A DNA stretch of 64,000 nucleotides from the NCBI RefSeq assembly GCF_018279705.1, contig NZ_CP036498.1:620001-684000 (forward strand), given 5' to 3'. Position numbers and translations under genes: made by a program. This document shows positions 9,271 through 18,146 of this stretch, one piece after another (positions within the stretch are counted from its first letter, which is position 1; the number at the start of each line of letters is the position of its first letter). The notes under the pieces were generated by a model. That model was not told where the DNA came from. It did not search any database and was given only the letters and a program-made list of their open reading frames with translations. The DNA comes from Tardiphaga alba. GTDB taxonomy: Bacteria; Pseudomonadota; Alphaproteobacteria; Rhizobiales; Xanthobacteraceae.

Positions 9271-9289
9271 TCAAATATTCCGGATTGCT

Positions 9290-9318
9290 GGCGCATGATC
9301 CCGGTGGGATCATGCGCC
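9290..9318 (-). other. Perfect 13-bp hairpin between binding-protein and permease genes
   Basis: Arms at 9290-9302 and 9306-9318 pair perfectly (GGCGCATGATCCC with its complement) around a GGT loop. There is no T-run after it on either strand, so it is not a classical terminator. Hairpins at this position in transport operons commonly protect the upstream binding-protein mRNA and lower permease expression; that role is inferred here. Confidence 0.7.
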
Positions 9319-9336
9319 GTTGATAGCCTGCCGCGG

Positions 9337-10572
9337 TTACTGCGCCTTCCAGGCCGGCTTCGGCAGGATCGGTTGACGCGCGCCGGCATTGCCCGACGGC
9401 GCGACGCCGTAGAATTCACCGCCCTGCCACTGGCCGACCCACCAGTAGTTGGTCGGCATGTTGTTCTCGAACTTCACCTTGCCGATCACCGTATCGAAGC
9501 TGCCGGTCTGCAGGTCCTTGATGACCGCGGCACGGTCCACCTTGCCGACCCGCTCGATCGCCTGCTGCAGCATCTGCAGGCTGGCGAAGGTGACGGCGCT
9601 GGCCCAGCGATCCGGCTCGGCGCCGTTCGCGGCGGAGGCCTTGTGGCGGGCGAGATAGTCCTTGATGGCCGGGCTGTCGCCGCTCCAGCCGCCGATGCCC
9701 ATCACGCCTTCCGCATTGGCGCCGAATTTCCCCTTGAACAGCGGAAACGCCGTGCCGACGCCGGTGTAATAAACCTTCGGATTGAAGCCGGAGATGCGCG
9801 CCTGCTCGGTGATGGCGATGGTGTCCGGCGGATAGCTGAAGGCGATGAAGGTGTCGGGATTGAGCGCCTTCACCTCATTCACGATCGGGCCGAGATCCTG
9901 CGTGCCGACCGGATAGGTCTTGTCGTAAGCGAGCTTGAACTTGGCGGCAGCCAGCGCCGGGCGCGCCGCGGCCGAGAGATCGATGCCAAAGCCGTCGGCG
10001 ATGCTGACCATGGCCACCGTGTCACCGATCTTGCCTTCGCCGCGCAGCTTCACCAGCAGTTCGACCAGCGTCTTCGAGGCATCGGCGCTGGTGCCGAGCA
10101 GCCAGAAACTGTTCGGCCAGCGTTTTGCGAGCTCCGGCGCGCGGTCGGTGACGGCGGTGGAAGCGAGATGCGGATAGCCAGCTTTGTTGAGGATCGGGCC
10201 GACCGCGAGATTGAGGCCGGTGCCCCAGGGCGGCAGGATGAAATCCACCTTGTCCTGGTTGATCAGGCGCTCCAGCGCCTTGGCCGCTTCCTCGGCGCTC
10301 GAACGGTCGTCATATTGCACGACCTCGATGGGCACGCGCTTGTCGCCGAGCTTGATGCCGCCGGCGGCGTTCACTTCCTTGACCCACAATTCGTAATTCG
10401 GGATCGACGTCACCGCCGCGCCGCCGGCGGCCGGGCCGGTGCGCGAGATCGCGTAGCCGATCTTGACCGAGGTCTGCGCCTGCGCCTCGCTCCAACTGAT
10501 CGTCGCCGCCCCCGCCATCATGGCCAGACCGGCAGCCAGTCCCACTGCACGCTGTTTGGTTGCTGAACCCAT
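9337..10572 (-). CDS. ABC transporter substrate-binding protein (Liv-type, periplasmic)
   Basis: This is a 411-residue periplasmic binding protein of the leucine-binding (type I) fold. It has a signal peptide with hydrophobic core (AVGLAAGLAMMAGAATI) and a likely cleavage after SEAQAQ. The mature protein begins TSVKIGYAISRTGPAAGG, the usual ligand-sensing start of the family. The ATG at 10572 is preceded by GGGGAGGATG; the frame is open 30 codons further upstream but without a better site. It is the first gene of the operon, divergent from an AraC regulator, and delivers ligand to LivH/LivM. The linked aldehyde dehydrogenase suggests an aromatic ligand (inference). Confidence 0.9.
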   Translation of the reverse strand: MGSATKQRAVGLAAGLAMMAGAATISWSEAQAQTSVKIGYAISRTGPAAGGAAVTSIPNYELWVKEVNAAGGIKLGDKRVPIEVVQYDDRSSAEEAAKALERLINQDKVDFILPPWGTGLNLAVGPILNKAGYPHLASTAVTDRAPELAKRWPNSFWLLGTSADASKTLVELLVKLRGEGKIGDTVAMVSIADGFGIDLSAAARPALAAAKFKLAYDKTYPVGTQDLGPIVNEVKALNPDTFIAFSYPPDTIAITEQARISGFNPKVYYTGVGTAFPLFKGKFGANAEGVMGIGGWSGDSPAIKDYLARHKASAANGAEPDRWASAVTFASLQMLQQAIERVGKVDRAAVIKDLQTGSFDTVIGKVKFENNMPTNYWWVGQWQGGEFYGVAPSGNAGARQPILPKPAWKAQ

Positions 10573-10738
10573 GTCATCCTCCCCTGTGAGTTGTGACGAC
10601 GCCTTGACGACGCTCGATGGCGGAACACTAGTTGAGCACTGGGGCGCGTGAATTGGACGCATCCGGGGAAAGATTGCACCAGGCCGTGTAACGATCTTTA
10701 ATCCGCGCGACGGATTGTCCCATCAAGAGATCGGCCCA

Positions 10739-11641
10739 ATGTTCGCTGACGCCATCGACCTCGCCGGAAAATCCGCTGCGCTGCATGTCGAACGTTTCAC
10801 GTCCGGGCTTGCGGCGCGCAGCTGGTCGCTCCGCCAGACGCAGCATCGGCGCGCGCATCTCCTGGTGATGGAAAGCCGCCGCGGCACCGCGACCATGCGC
10901 GATTCCACCATCGCATTCGGCGCGCCGGCGCTACTCTGGTTGCCCTGCGGCTATGAAGGCACCTTGCAGGTGGAAGCCGGCGCGCAGGGTTATCTGCTCA
11001 CGGTGACCGACGATCTCCTGACACAAACCATCGCCGGCTCTGCCGAGGCGCTACATCTGCGCCGCACGGTGGATCGCCTGGTGCTGCTGGAGGACGCCAA
11101 AGCCTCGCAGGGCTTTGCCGCCATGTCAGCCGCCAGCACCATGCTCACCCATGAGCTGGCAATGCCGGGCCGTGGCAGCGCCACGCTGCTGTCCGCGCAT
11201 CTGCTGCTGCTCTGCCTGCATCTGTGGCGCGCTGTCATCGCCGAGGAGCCGGTGGACGACGTCTCCCGCCGCGGCGACGGTCCGCGGCTGGTCGGCAATT
11301 TCCTGCAGATGGTCGAACTACATTATCGCGACGGCTGGCCGATCGCCCGCTATGCCGCAGCCCTCGGCGTCACCGACGACCGGCTGCATGCTCATTGCAA
11401 GCGCGAGCGCGGCATCAGCCCGCGCGCCGTGGTGCATCAGCGCCTGATCCATGAAGCCTGCGCGCGGCTGCGCCAACTCGATCTCCCCGTGGAGCAGATC
11501 GCCTATGGCCTCGGTTTTCACGACCCCGGCTATTTCAACCGCTTCTTCCGCAAGTATCAGAACGAATCGCCCGGGACATATCGGCGCCGGGCGCGGCTCA
11601 GCCCGGGCCGCCATGGGCCGTCCTATGCCGCCTGGCCTTGA
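10739..11641 (+). CDS. AraC family transcriptional regulator of the divergent transport operon
   Basis: This is a 300-residue protein with an N-terminal sensor domain of about 180 residues (cupin-like) and a C-terminal AraC double HTH (about residues 195-290) containing the QIAYGLGFHDPGYFNRFFRKY signature. The start was placed at the ATG of MFADAID because AAGAGA lies at the right distance; an upstream TTG at 10715 is possible. It is transcribed away from the Liv-type operon across a 166-bp shared intergenic region and is the obvious candidate regulator of it. Confidence 0.87.
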   Translation: MFADAIDLAGKSAALHVERFTSGLAARSWSLRQTQHRRAHLLVMESRRGTATMRDSTIAFGAPALLWLPCGYEGTLQVEAGAQGYLLTVTDDLLTQTIAGSAEALHLRRTVDRLVLLEDAKASQGFAAMSAASTMLTHELAMPGRGSATLLSAHLLLLCLHLWRAVIAEEPVDDVSRRGDGPRLVGNFLQMVELHYRDGWPIARYAAALGVTDDRLHAHCKRERGISPRAVVHQRLIHEACARLRQLDLPVEQIAYGLGFHDPGYFNRFFRKYQNESPGTYRRRARLSPGRHGPSYAAWP

Positions 11642-11734
11642 TGCAATCCTTAACCGCGCATTAACCATGCAGGTCCAGCCTTCAGGAGGTGCGACGGAAC
11701 CGGACGTCTTGGGGACCGGCAGTCGCATCGAGAG

Positions 11735-11765
11735 GCCGTCCGGCGTAACGCCCGGACGGCTTTTT
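11735..11765 (+). terminator. Rho-independent terminator
   Basis: A GCCGTCCGG / CCGGACGGC stem (11735-11743 and 11752-11760) is followed directly by TTTTT. It lies 94 bp after the AraC stop. It may end the AraC transcript or a short RNA encoded between 11660 and 11765. The convergent flavoprotein gene ends 2 bp further on. Confidence 0.85.
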
Positions 11766-11766
11766 G

Positions 11767-13422
11767 CTACACAGCCTTCGCCGCCGCGCGCCCCGCCGTC
11801 CGGCCCGAAAAAAGGCAGCCGCCAAGAAACGTCCCTTCCAGCGAGCGATAGCCATGCATGCCGCCGCCGCCGAAACCCGCGGCTTCGCCGACGGCGTAGA
11901 GGCCGGGGATGATCTGATGGCCCGCACCGAACACGCGGGCATCGAGATCGGTCTCGAAACCACCCAATGTCTTACGCGTCAGGATGTTCAGCCGCACGGC
12001 GATCAACGGGCCCTTCTCGGCATCGAGAATGCGATGCGGCTTCGCCGTGCGGATCAGTTTGTCACCGATATATTTTCGCGCATTGTGCAGGTTCATCACC
12101 TGCGCGTCCTTCACGAACGGATTGGCGATGGCCCGGTCACGCGCCTCGATCTGTTCCCTGATGCGATCGAGCTTCAGCAAGCCATCGCCAGTGAGCTCGT
12201 TCATCGCCTTCACGAGATCATCCAGATTGTCGCGGACGATGAAGTCGATGCCGTGGTCCTTGAACGCCTCCACCGGCGCTGGTGCGCCTTTGTTGGTGGC
12301 ACGGCGCGCGGTCATCATCCAGCTTTTGCCGGTGAGATCCGGATTCTGCTCCGATCCCGACAGCGCAAACTCCTTTTTGATGATCGCCTGGGTCAACACG
12401 AACCAGGAATAGTCGTAGCCCGTCGATTGGATGTATTGCAGCTGCCCGAGCGTGTCCGATCCAGGAAACAGCGGCGCCGGCAATCGCTCGCCCGTCGCAT
12501 CGAACCACATTGATGACGGCCCCGGCAGAATGCGGATGCCGTGTTTCGGCCAGATCGGATTCCAGTTCTCGATGCCTTCCACATAGTGCCACATGCGATC
12601 GCGATTGATCAGCCGCGCGCCGGCGGCCTCGGTGATACCGATCATGCGGCCGTCCACATGCGCGGGAACACCGGAGATCATGCGTTTGGGTGGCGCGCGC
12701 AGACGCTGTGGCCAGTTCTGCCGCACCAGGTCGTGATTGCCGCCGATGCCGCCGGAGGCAACGATCACCGCCTGCGCCTGCAACGCGAATTCTCCGACCA
12801 CGTTGCGCGATGAGCTTTCGCCACGCTCGTTATTCGCGGGCTCGAGAACGGCGCCACTGACACCGTCGACCGTTCCATTCGTCATAGCGAGCGCATCGAC
12901 GCGATGGCGGAACTTGAAGGTGAGCAGGCCCTTTTTCATGGCGTCGCGGGCGCGGCGCTCGAACGGTTCGACGATGCCGGGGCCGGTGCCCCATGTGACA
13001 TGGAAGCGCGGCACCGAATTGCCGTGGCCCATCGCGTCATAGCCGCCGCGCTCGGCCCAGCCGACGATGGGGAAGGAGCGATGTCCCATCGCGCGCAACC
13101 AGTCGCGCTTTTCGCCGGCGGCGAAAGCGAGGTAGGCTTCCGCCCAGCGCCTCGGCCAGTGATCTTCCTCGCGGTCGAAACCGGCCGAGCCCATCCAGTC
13201 CTGGTGCGCGAGGTCGTAGCTGTCTTTGATGCCGAGCCGGCGTTGTTCGGGCGAGTCGATGAAGAAGAGACCGCCGAACGACCAGAAGGCCTGCCCGCCG
13301 AGATTCTGTTCGCCTTCCTGATCGATCACGATCACGCGCTTGCCGGCATCCGCGATCTCGGTCGCGGCGACGAGACCCGCAAGCCCCGCACCGACGACGA
13401 TGACATCCGCATCGGCAGCCAT
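11767..13422 (-). CDS. FAD-binding dehydrogenase (KstD/fumarate reductase flavoprotein fold)
   Basis: This is a 551-residue flavoprotein. The dinucleotide-binding motif VVGAGLAGLVAA opens the protein, with the acidic end of the second strand at VIDQE. The C-terminal block GLYAVGEAAGFGGGGMHG is the FAD-contacting motif of the fumarate-reductase/ketosteroid-dehydrogenase superfamily, and the family is annotated as 'putative FAD-binding dehydrogenase'. The start was chosen at MAADADV, preceded by GGGGAGAG; an ATG six codons upstream and a long open extension lack support. The substrate is unknown. It is monocistronic and convergent with the AraC gene. Confidence 0.88.
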   Translation of the reverse strand: MAADADVIVVGAGLAGLVAATEIADAGKRVIVIDQEGEQNLGGQAFWSFGGLFFIDSPEQRRLGIKDSYDLAHQDWMGSAGFDREEDHWPRRWAEAYLAFAAGEKRDWLRAMGHRSFPIVGWAERGGYDAMGHGNSVPRFHVTWGTGPGIVEPFERRARDAMKKGLLTFKFRHRVDALAMTNGTVDGVSGAVLEPANNERGESSSRNVVGEFALQAQAVIVASGGIGGNHDLVRQNWPQRLRAPPKRMISGVPAHVDGRMIGITEAAGARLINRDRMWHYVEGIENWNPIWPKHGIRILPGPSSMWFDATGERLPAPLFPGSDTLGQLQYIQSTGYDYSWFVLTQAIIKKEFALSGSEQNPDLTGKSWMMTARRATNKGAPAPVEAFKDHGIDFIVRDNLDDLVKAMNELTGDGLLKLDRIREQIEARDRAIANPFVKDAQVMNLHNARKYIGDKLIRTAKPHRILDAEKGPLIAVRLNILTRKTLGGFETDLDARVFGAGHQIIPGLYAVGEAAGFGGGGMHGYRSLEGTFLGGCLFSGRTAGRAAAKAV

Positions 13423-13682
13423 GATTTCTCTCCCCAACATTTTGTTAAGAGAGATTGAAGTCGTCACCGGAACTTTGGTCAACGGAAAATGCGGAACATC
13501 GCGGCTGTTGTTCCAGATTGATACCTGCGTTCCCGTCACTGCATCCCGCGCGCAACACTCGATTTGAATCGACTTGCCGTCATCACGTGTCGCTGGACAA
13601 AAAGTCGTTTCGACAACACGCTGATCAGGTCCCGCATCACCGGGACAGACAGATTCGGGATCGACAGGTTTTGGGGCTGAGC

Positions 13683-14152
13683 ATGAAATTCGTGACGGGC
13701 TTGCTGGCGGCGGTTCTGTTGGTGGCAGGCTTTCTGGTCGCAAGCGTCGGTGCAAGCCACGCCGTGGTCCGCATCGCCGATGACCGCGGCGGCCGGATCG
13801 GAACCTATGTCGATAAATATCAGGGCCTGCGCTCCTCGGGCGAAACCGTTGTCATCGACGGCCTCTGCGCCTCGGCCTGCACTATCGTGCTCGGCGCCGT
13901 TCCGCATGACCGCATCTGCGTGACCCGAATGCCACGCTCGGTTTCCATGCCGCATGGGATCCGGGCGCCAACGGTCGCGCCGTCACCAACCGTGAAGCGA
14001 CCCGGATGCTGTATTCGATGTATCCGTCGAATATCCGCCGCTGGATCGCCAAGCGCGGCGGCCTCAAGCCGCAGATGGTGTTCCTCCGCGGCCCGCAGCT
14101 CGCGAGCATGTACAAGCCCTGCTACATGGACGCCCGCGCCTCGATGCGGTGA
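13683..14152 (+). pseudogene. Frameshifted periplasmic ClpP-fold (COG3904-like) protein
   Basis: The N-terminal half has a signal peptide (MKFVTGLLAAVLLVAGFLVAS) and then TVVIDGLCASACTIVLGAVP, which resembles the nucleophile region of ClpP-fold periplasmic proteins (Ser in CASAC). After DRICVTR at about 13928 the frame turns into low-quality sequence. The reading frame one base away continues a clear family-like protein: NATLGFHAAWDPGANG through MYPSNIRRWIAKRGGL to a stop at 14150-14152. Start and stop frames differ by exactly one base, consistent with loss of one nucleotide, probably in the CGAA run at 13927-13930. Either the gene is inactivated or this is a sequencing error. A related full-length protein is at 38543-39400. 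Confidence 0.78.
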
Positions 14153-14273
14153 TTTCCGCTCTCCATCACTTGATCGATGCGACCCTGCCGACGCTTGCCC
14201 AGGCTCGCAACTCGGCCTATCTGGAACCTGTATGCAGGCGTCCCGCGGGATGCCTGTCGATTGAGGTTCGTCA

Positions 14274-14456
14274 ATGCAGCCGGTATCCGCTCCTGACCAC
14301 GTGGCATCGCAGCCGTCGCGCGCGGCGACGCTGATCGTGGGCGCCGCAGCCGCCTTTACCGGCCTGCTCGTCGTCAGTGCCATCGGCCTGTGGGCCTATT
14401 ACGGCACCACCGTCTTTTTCGAGATGGTGAAGAGCGGCATCGCCGCCTGCATGTGA
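14274..14456 (+). CDS. Small single-span membrane protein
   Basis: This is a 60-residue protein with a short polar N-terminus and one strong hydrophobic segment (TLIVGAAAAFTGLLVVSAIGLWAYY), then a second weakly amphipathic stretch. It ends 28 bp before the SCO gene and is on the same strand, so it may be its operon partner. The function is unknown. The coding call rests on position and composition, since no family motif is visible. Confidence 0.6.
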   Translation: MQPVSAPDHVASQPSRAATLIVGAAAAFTGLLVVSAIGLWAYYGTTVFFEMVKSGIAACM

Positions 14457-14484
14457 GTTCGGGAAACATTCCAGGAAATATTCA

Positions 14485-15084
14485 ATGAGTAGCTCCACCC
14501 GTCCGCTGGTCATCATCGCGGCTTTTGCCGGCAGCCTCGCCGCAGGGTTGCTGCTCGTGCTGTGGCTCTCCGGCGGGTTCAGCGGCTTCAAGGGCGTTGC
14601 GGCGCCGGCTGCTATCGGTGGCCAGTTCCAGCTCACCGATCAATCCGGCCAGAAGGTCACCGAGCAGAGCCTGAAGGGCAAGCCGTCGCTGGTCTTCTTC
14701 GGCTTCACGCATTGCCCGGATATTTGCCCGACCGCACTGTTTGAGATGTCCGAAGTGCTGCGCACGCTGGGCCCAGATGCCGGCAAGCTGAACACCTATT
14801 TCGTTTCGGTCGATCCCGAGCGCGACACCGCGGCGATCATGAAAGATTATCTCTCCTCTTTCGATCCGCATCTGAAAGGCCTGACCGGAACGCCCGAGGA
14901 AGTCGCCAAGATCATCACCGGCTATCGCGTTTATGCGAAGAAGGTCCCGACCAAGGACGGCGACTACACGATGGATCATACCGCGCTGATCTATCTGATG
15001 GACAAGGACGGCAATTTCGTCGCGCCGTTCAACCTGAAGCGCTCGCCGGAAGATGCCGCGAAAGACTTGAAGCGGTATCTCTAA
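14485..15084 (+). CDS. SCO1/SenC family copper chaperone
   Basis: This is a 199-residue membrane-anchored thioredoxin-fold protein that delivers copper to, or reduces, the CuA site of cytochrome oxidase. An N-terminal anchor (residues 8-28) is followed by the CxxxC copper motif at Cys77 and Cys81 (THCPDICPT), and the distal copper-binding His is His165 (MDHTALIY). The ribosome site is AGGAA before the ATG. It is not in the cox operon, which lies at the far end of this window, but the two likely act on the same enzyme. Its stop overlaps the convergent glycosyltransferase gene by 4 bp. Confidence 0.93.
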   Translation: MSSSTRPLVIIAAFAGSLAAGLLLVLWLSGGFSGFKGVAAPAAIGGQFQLTDQSGQKVTEQSLKGKPSLVFFGFTHCPDICPTALFEMSEVLRTLGPDAGKLNTYFVSVDPERDTAAIMKDYLSSFDPHLKGLTGTPEEVAKIITGYRVYAKKVPTKDGDYTMDHTALIYLMDKDGNFVAPFNLKRSPEDAAKDLKRYL

Positions 15085-17030
15085 GCCGATCGCATCGCTT
15101 TGGAGCGTGGCGATACCGCATGCTGGGTCTTTTCCCAGCGATGCGGCTCGCGCAGCAACTGCCACAACGCCCGCCACGCGGCGATGGACAGCAAGCCCCA
15201 ATAGACCGGCGCCAGCAGCAGGATCCAGGCCTGGCGGAGCTGTCTCCGCTTGCGGAGGCCCAGCAGCCCGACAGTGACGGTGGAGATATAGCCGGCGCAG
15301 ATCGCTGTCAGGTGCAGTAAAATCAGCGGGTTCGTCGCAAGGCCGATTGGATCTCCGTTGTGTTGCGCGGAGATCGACCACAACAGCGCTTCCACAAGCA
15401 GAAGCGGGTAGGCGAGGGCGGTGAGCGCGTTGCCGCCTGCGATCAGCACGACCGCGATCGATTTGCGCCATCCGAGATCGCGATACAGTTGGCGCGGATG
15501 CATGAGATGCACGCCGGCCGTTTGCATCCACCCTTTCATCCAGCGGGATCGCTGCCGCAGCCAGGCGCCAAGATGGATCGGAGCTTCCTCATAGGTCGCC
15601 GAGGCGAATGTCATCGATCGATAGCCGAAGCGTGCCAGGCGAATGCCGAGATCGGCATCCTCGGTGACATTGTAAGCGTCCCAGCCGCCGACATGCCGGA
15701 GCAGATCGGTCCGGAAATGATTGGACGATCCGCCCAGCGGCAGCGGCAAGTTCATCGCCGACAGGCCGCGCAGAAAGACATCGAACTGGCCGGCATATTC
15801 GGCAGCGAACATGCGCGACAACAGGCTCTCGGAGCCGTTGTCGATGCACAGGCTGGCCTGAACGCAAGCGAGGTCATCGCCGTGATGCGCGAACGCCGTC
15901 AGCGCCGCGCGCAACTGTCCGGGTTCTGGGCGGTCTTCGGCATCGAATACGGCGACAAAGCTGCCTTTGGCGAATGGCAGCGCATAGTTCAGCGCCTTCG
16001 GCTTGGTCTGCGGGCCAATGGCGGGGACGGTGACGACATGGACATGCGGCTTGATGCCGAGTCGTGCAATCGCCCGGCGGGTGACGTCATCGTCGGCTTC
16101 CGTGACCAGGATCACGTCGAGCTTCTCGCGGGGATAGTCGAGGTTCTCGATCGCCTGCATCAAGGGAGCAACCGATGTCGCCTCGCGATAGAGCGCGACC
16201 ATCACGGTATAGACCGGCAGTCGCGCATCGGGGAGGCGCGACGGTTTCGGTTCTGGCAGGTGGGGGACGAGACCGCCGAGCAGGCGGAAGACGGCGAAAG
16301 CGAGAAACGCCACGGTCAGAAATGCAGTCCAGATCGCTTCGCCGAGCAGCGACGGGAAGACGAGAGCTGCGGCGATACCCATGATGAGCATCGCGCGTCC
16401 GACGCCGCGCCACCCAGACACACTTCCGGAGGCAGCCGACAGTGCCGGCCAGCGCTTCGCGAGGCCGTTGGCTGCCATGTCTGCCAGCGGCGCGCTTGCT
16501 TGCGCCGTCAGGAAGCGGTTGAACGCCTGCGTGGTTGCGAGTTCGAACCCTGCGATCAGTTCGGGCCGCTCTAGCGCCAGTTCCGTCAGCCTTCGTGACG
16601 ACAGGAAGCGCGGCGCGACGACGAAACTCGAGCCGGGTCCGTGGCGTGCCGACAGAAGTCCCATCGTTGCCGCCGATGCATAGTCTTCCGGCGCCAACGG
16701 GCGGTGGCCGCGAACGCCTTCGCCCAGCGGTGCGACCGGAATGCCGAGATGTGCCGCCAGATGCCGGATATAGCTCGCCTCGTCGATCTCTCCCCAGTCG
16801 ATGAGGATCTGATTGGCGCCGACACCGACTCTGTAGCTGCGATTGGTCGCGGCGGTCAACGTGGGAAACGCAATCAATCCGACCAGGCAATACAGTTCGG
16901 GAGCGATGGGCAGGACATCGCGAGGAAGATCATTGTCATTGTCGGGCAGGCGTTGTCCTTGGCGCGGTAGCAATGCCCGGCCCGGCGACAGGAATGGCTC
17001 TGGATAACCGTCATGGTCCAACAGGGCCAT
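15081..17030 (-). CDS. Membrane glycosyltransferase family 2 with an N-terminal accessory domain
   Basis: This is a 649-residue inner-membrane processive-type GT2. After an N-terminal region of about 180 residues come two membrane segments (about 190-235). The catalytic domain has the sugar-nucleotide Asp motifs (VTEADDD, FDAEDRPEPGQL), the TEDADLG acid/base motif and the QRSRWMKGW motif of cellulose-synthase-like enzymes. Further membrane helices follow to residue 630. The N-terminal part (QILIDWGEIDEASYIRHLAAHLGIP) resembles the fold that precedes GspE/MshE-type ATPases, which can bind cyclic-di-GMP; this resemblance is by eye only. The product is probably an exported polysaccharide, but the sugar is unknown. 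Confidence 0.85.
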   Translation of the reverse strand: MALLDHDGYPEPFLSPGRALLPRQGQRLPDNDNDLPRDVLPIAPELYCLVGLIAFPTLTAATNRSYRVGVGANQILIDWGEIDEASYIRHLAAHLGIPVAPLGEGVRGHRPLAPEDYASAATMGLLSARHGPGSSFVVAPRFLSSRRLTELALERPELIAGFELATTQAFNRFLTAQASAPLADMAANGLAKRWPALSAASGSVSGWRGVGRAMLIMGIAAALVFPSLLGEAIWTAFLTVAFLAFAVFRLLGGLVPHLPEPKPSRLPDARLPVYTVMVALYREATSVAPLMQAIENLDYPREKLDVILVTEADDDVTRRAIARLGIKPHVHVVTVPAIGPQTKPKALNYALPFAKGSFVAVFDAEDRPEPGQLRAALTAFAHHGDDLACVQASLCIDNGSESLLSRMFAAEYAGQFDVFLRGLSAMNLPLPLGGSSNHFRTDLLRHVGGWDAYNVTEDADLGIRLARFGYRSMTFASATYEEAPIHLGAWLRQRSRWMKGWMQTAGVHLMHPRQLYRDLGWRKSIAVVLIAGGNALTALAYPLLLVEALLWSISAQHNGDPIGLATNPLILLHLTAICAGYISTVTVGLLGLRKRRQLRQAWILLLAPVYWGLLSIAAWRALWQLLREPHRWEKTQHAVSPRSKAMRSA

Positions 17031-17118
17031 GTTACGCCCCTCACGCCACTAACGATGCTGCAAACGCCCCTCGCGTCTCCGGGCGGATCGTCTATAAGAT
17101 CGCAACCGGATACACTTC

Positions 17119-18075
17119 ATGCAACCACAGATGGCTAGCATCTTCAAGCGAATACTACAGGTGTGTGCGCGCGCAGCCTTGGTGGCGGGTTGTCTTGCCG
17201 GTGCGTTGCTGGCGGGGGCATGGACGGCCGCTCAGGCTCAGGCTCAGGCTCAGGCACCGGTGCCGCCATTGGCGCCGAGCCTGTCCACGCAGCAGGGAAG
17301 CCAGCCCGGCGCGCAGGCCGTCCCCGGTTTCTGGGACCCGCGCCGCCGCCCGGAGCGGCCCGACCTGTCGCGCCTCACCGTAATCCGCTTCCTCACCGAG
17401 ACCGATTATCCGCCCTTCAACTATACCGGCCCGGACGGCAACCCCGCCGGTTTCAATGTCGATCTCGCGCGCCAGCTCTGCGAGGAGATCAAGGTGACTT
17501 GCACCATCCAGATGCGCCGGTTCGAGACGCTGCTGGATGCCATTGCCAGTAATCGCGGCGACGCCATCATTGCCTCCATGGCGGTGACCCCGGCGATCCG
17601 TGCCCGCGTCGACTTCACCGACCCTTATTATCGCGCCCCCGGCCGCTTCGTGGCGCGCAAGGATGCGGTCATGAAGGAGCTGCGCCCGGAATATCTCGAG
17701 GGCAAGAAGATCGGCGTGATCGCTGGAACCGCCCATGAAGCCTTCCTCAAGGCGATGTTCACCGATGCCGTGCTGGTGACATTCCCGAACGAGGACGCGC
17801 TGCGCCAGGCGCTGCGCAAGAGCGAGGTCGATGTCATCTTCGGCGATGCGATCTCGCTGGCGTTCTGGATCAATGGGTCTGACTCGTCCGATTGCTGCGC
17901 CTTCAGCGGCGGGCCGTTCATCGAAAGCCGTTTCTTCGGCGAAGGCATCGGCATCGGCGTCCGCAAGGGCAACGACACGCTGCGCCAGGCGCTGAACTGG
18001 GCCCTGTTCCGCACCTGGGAAAAAGGCCGCTACACCGATCTGTGGCTGAAATACTTTTCCGTCAGCCCGTTCTGA
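17119..18075 (+). CDS. Amino-acid-type ABC transporter substrate-binding protein (SBP family 3)
   Basis: This is a 318-residue periplasmic binding protein of the polar-amino-acid family. It has a signal peptide with a hydrophobic core, ending in a run of Gln-Ala repeats encoded by tandem GGCTCA units (17230-17255). The mature domain opens with VIRFLTETDYPPFNYTGPDGNPAGFNVDLARQ-like family features (Asp-Tyr-Pro-Pro-Phe-Asn-Tyr) and the ligand-contacting RFETLLDAI region. It ends WLKYF as usual. No permease or ATPase gene is adjacent, so it either works with a distant ABC transporter or is a sensor. The start could also be the second Met (MASIFKR). Confidence 0.85.
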   Translation: MQPQMASIFKRILQVCARAALVAGCLAGALLAGAWTAAQAQAQAQAPVPPLAPSLSTQQGSQPGAQAVPGFWDPRRRPERPDLSRLTVIRFLTETDYPPFNYTGPDGNPAGFNVDLARQLCEEIKVTCTIQMRRFETLLDAIASNRGDAIIASMAVTPAIRARVDFTDPYYRAPGRFVARKDAVMKELRPEYLEGKKIGVIAGTAHEAFLKAMFTDAVLVTFPNEDALRQALRKSEVDVIFGDAISLAFWINGSDSSDCCAFSGGPFIESRFFGEGIGIGVRKGNDTLRQALNWALFRTWEKGRYTDLWLKYFSVSPF

Positions 18076-18146
18076 TTTCTCACATTTAGCGGTTTGGCAT
18101 TTGCGTGCGGAGCCGCTAGGTTCCGCGGCCCGGAGGCCATCTGATT

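Noticed and set aside
8405..9313. N-terminal extension of LivM across livH
   Set aside because: The extension is Arg-rich and antisense-like in composition; the GTG at 8404 gives a normal LivM and overlaps the livH stop.
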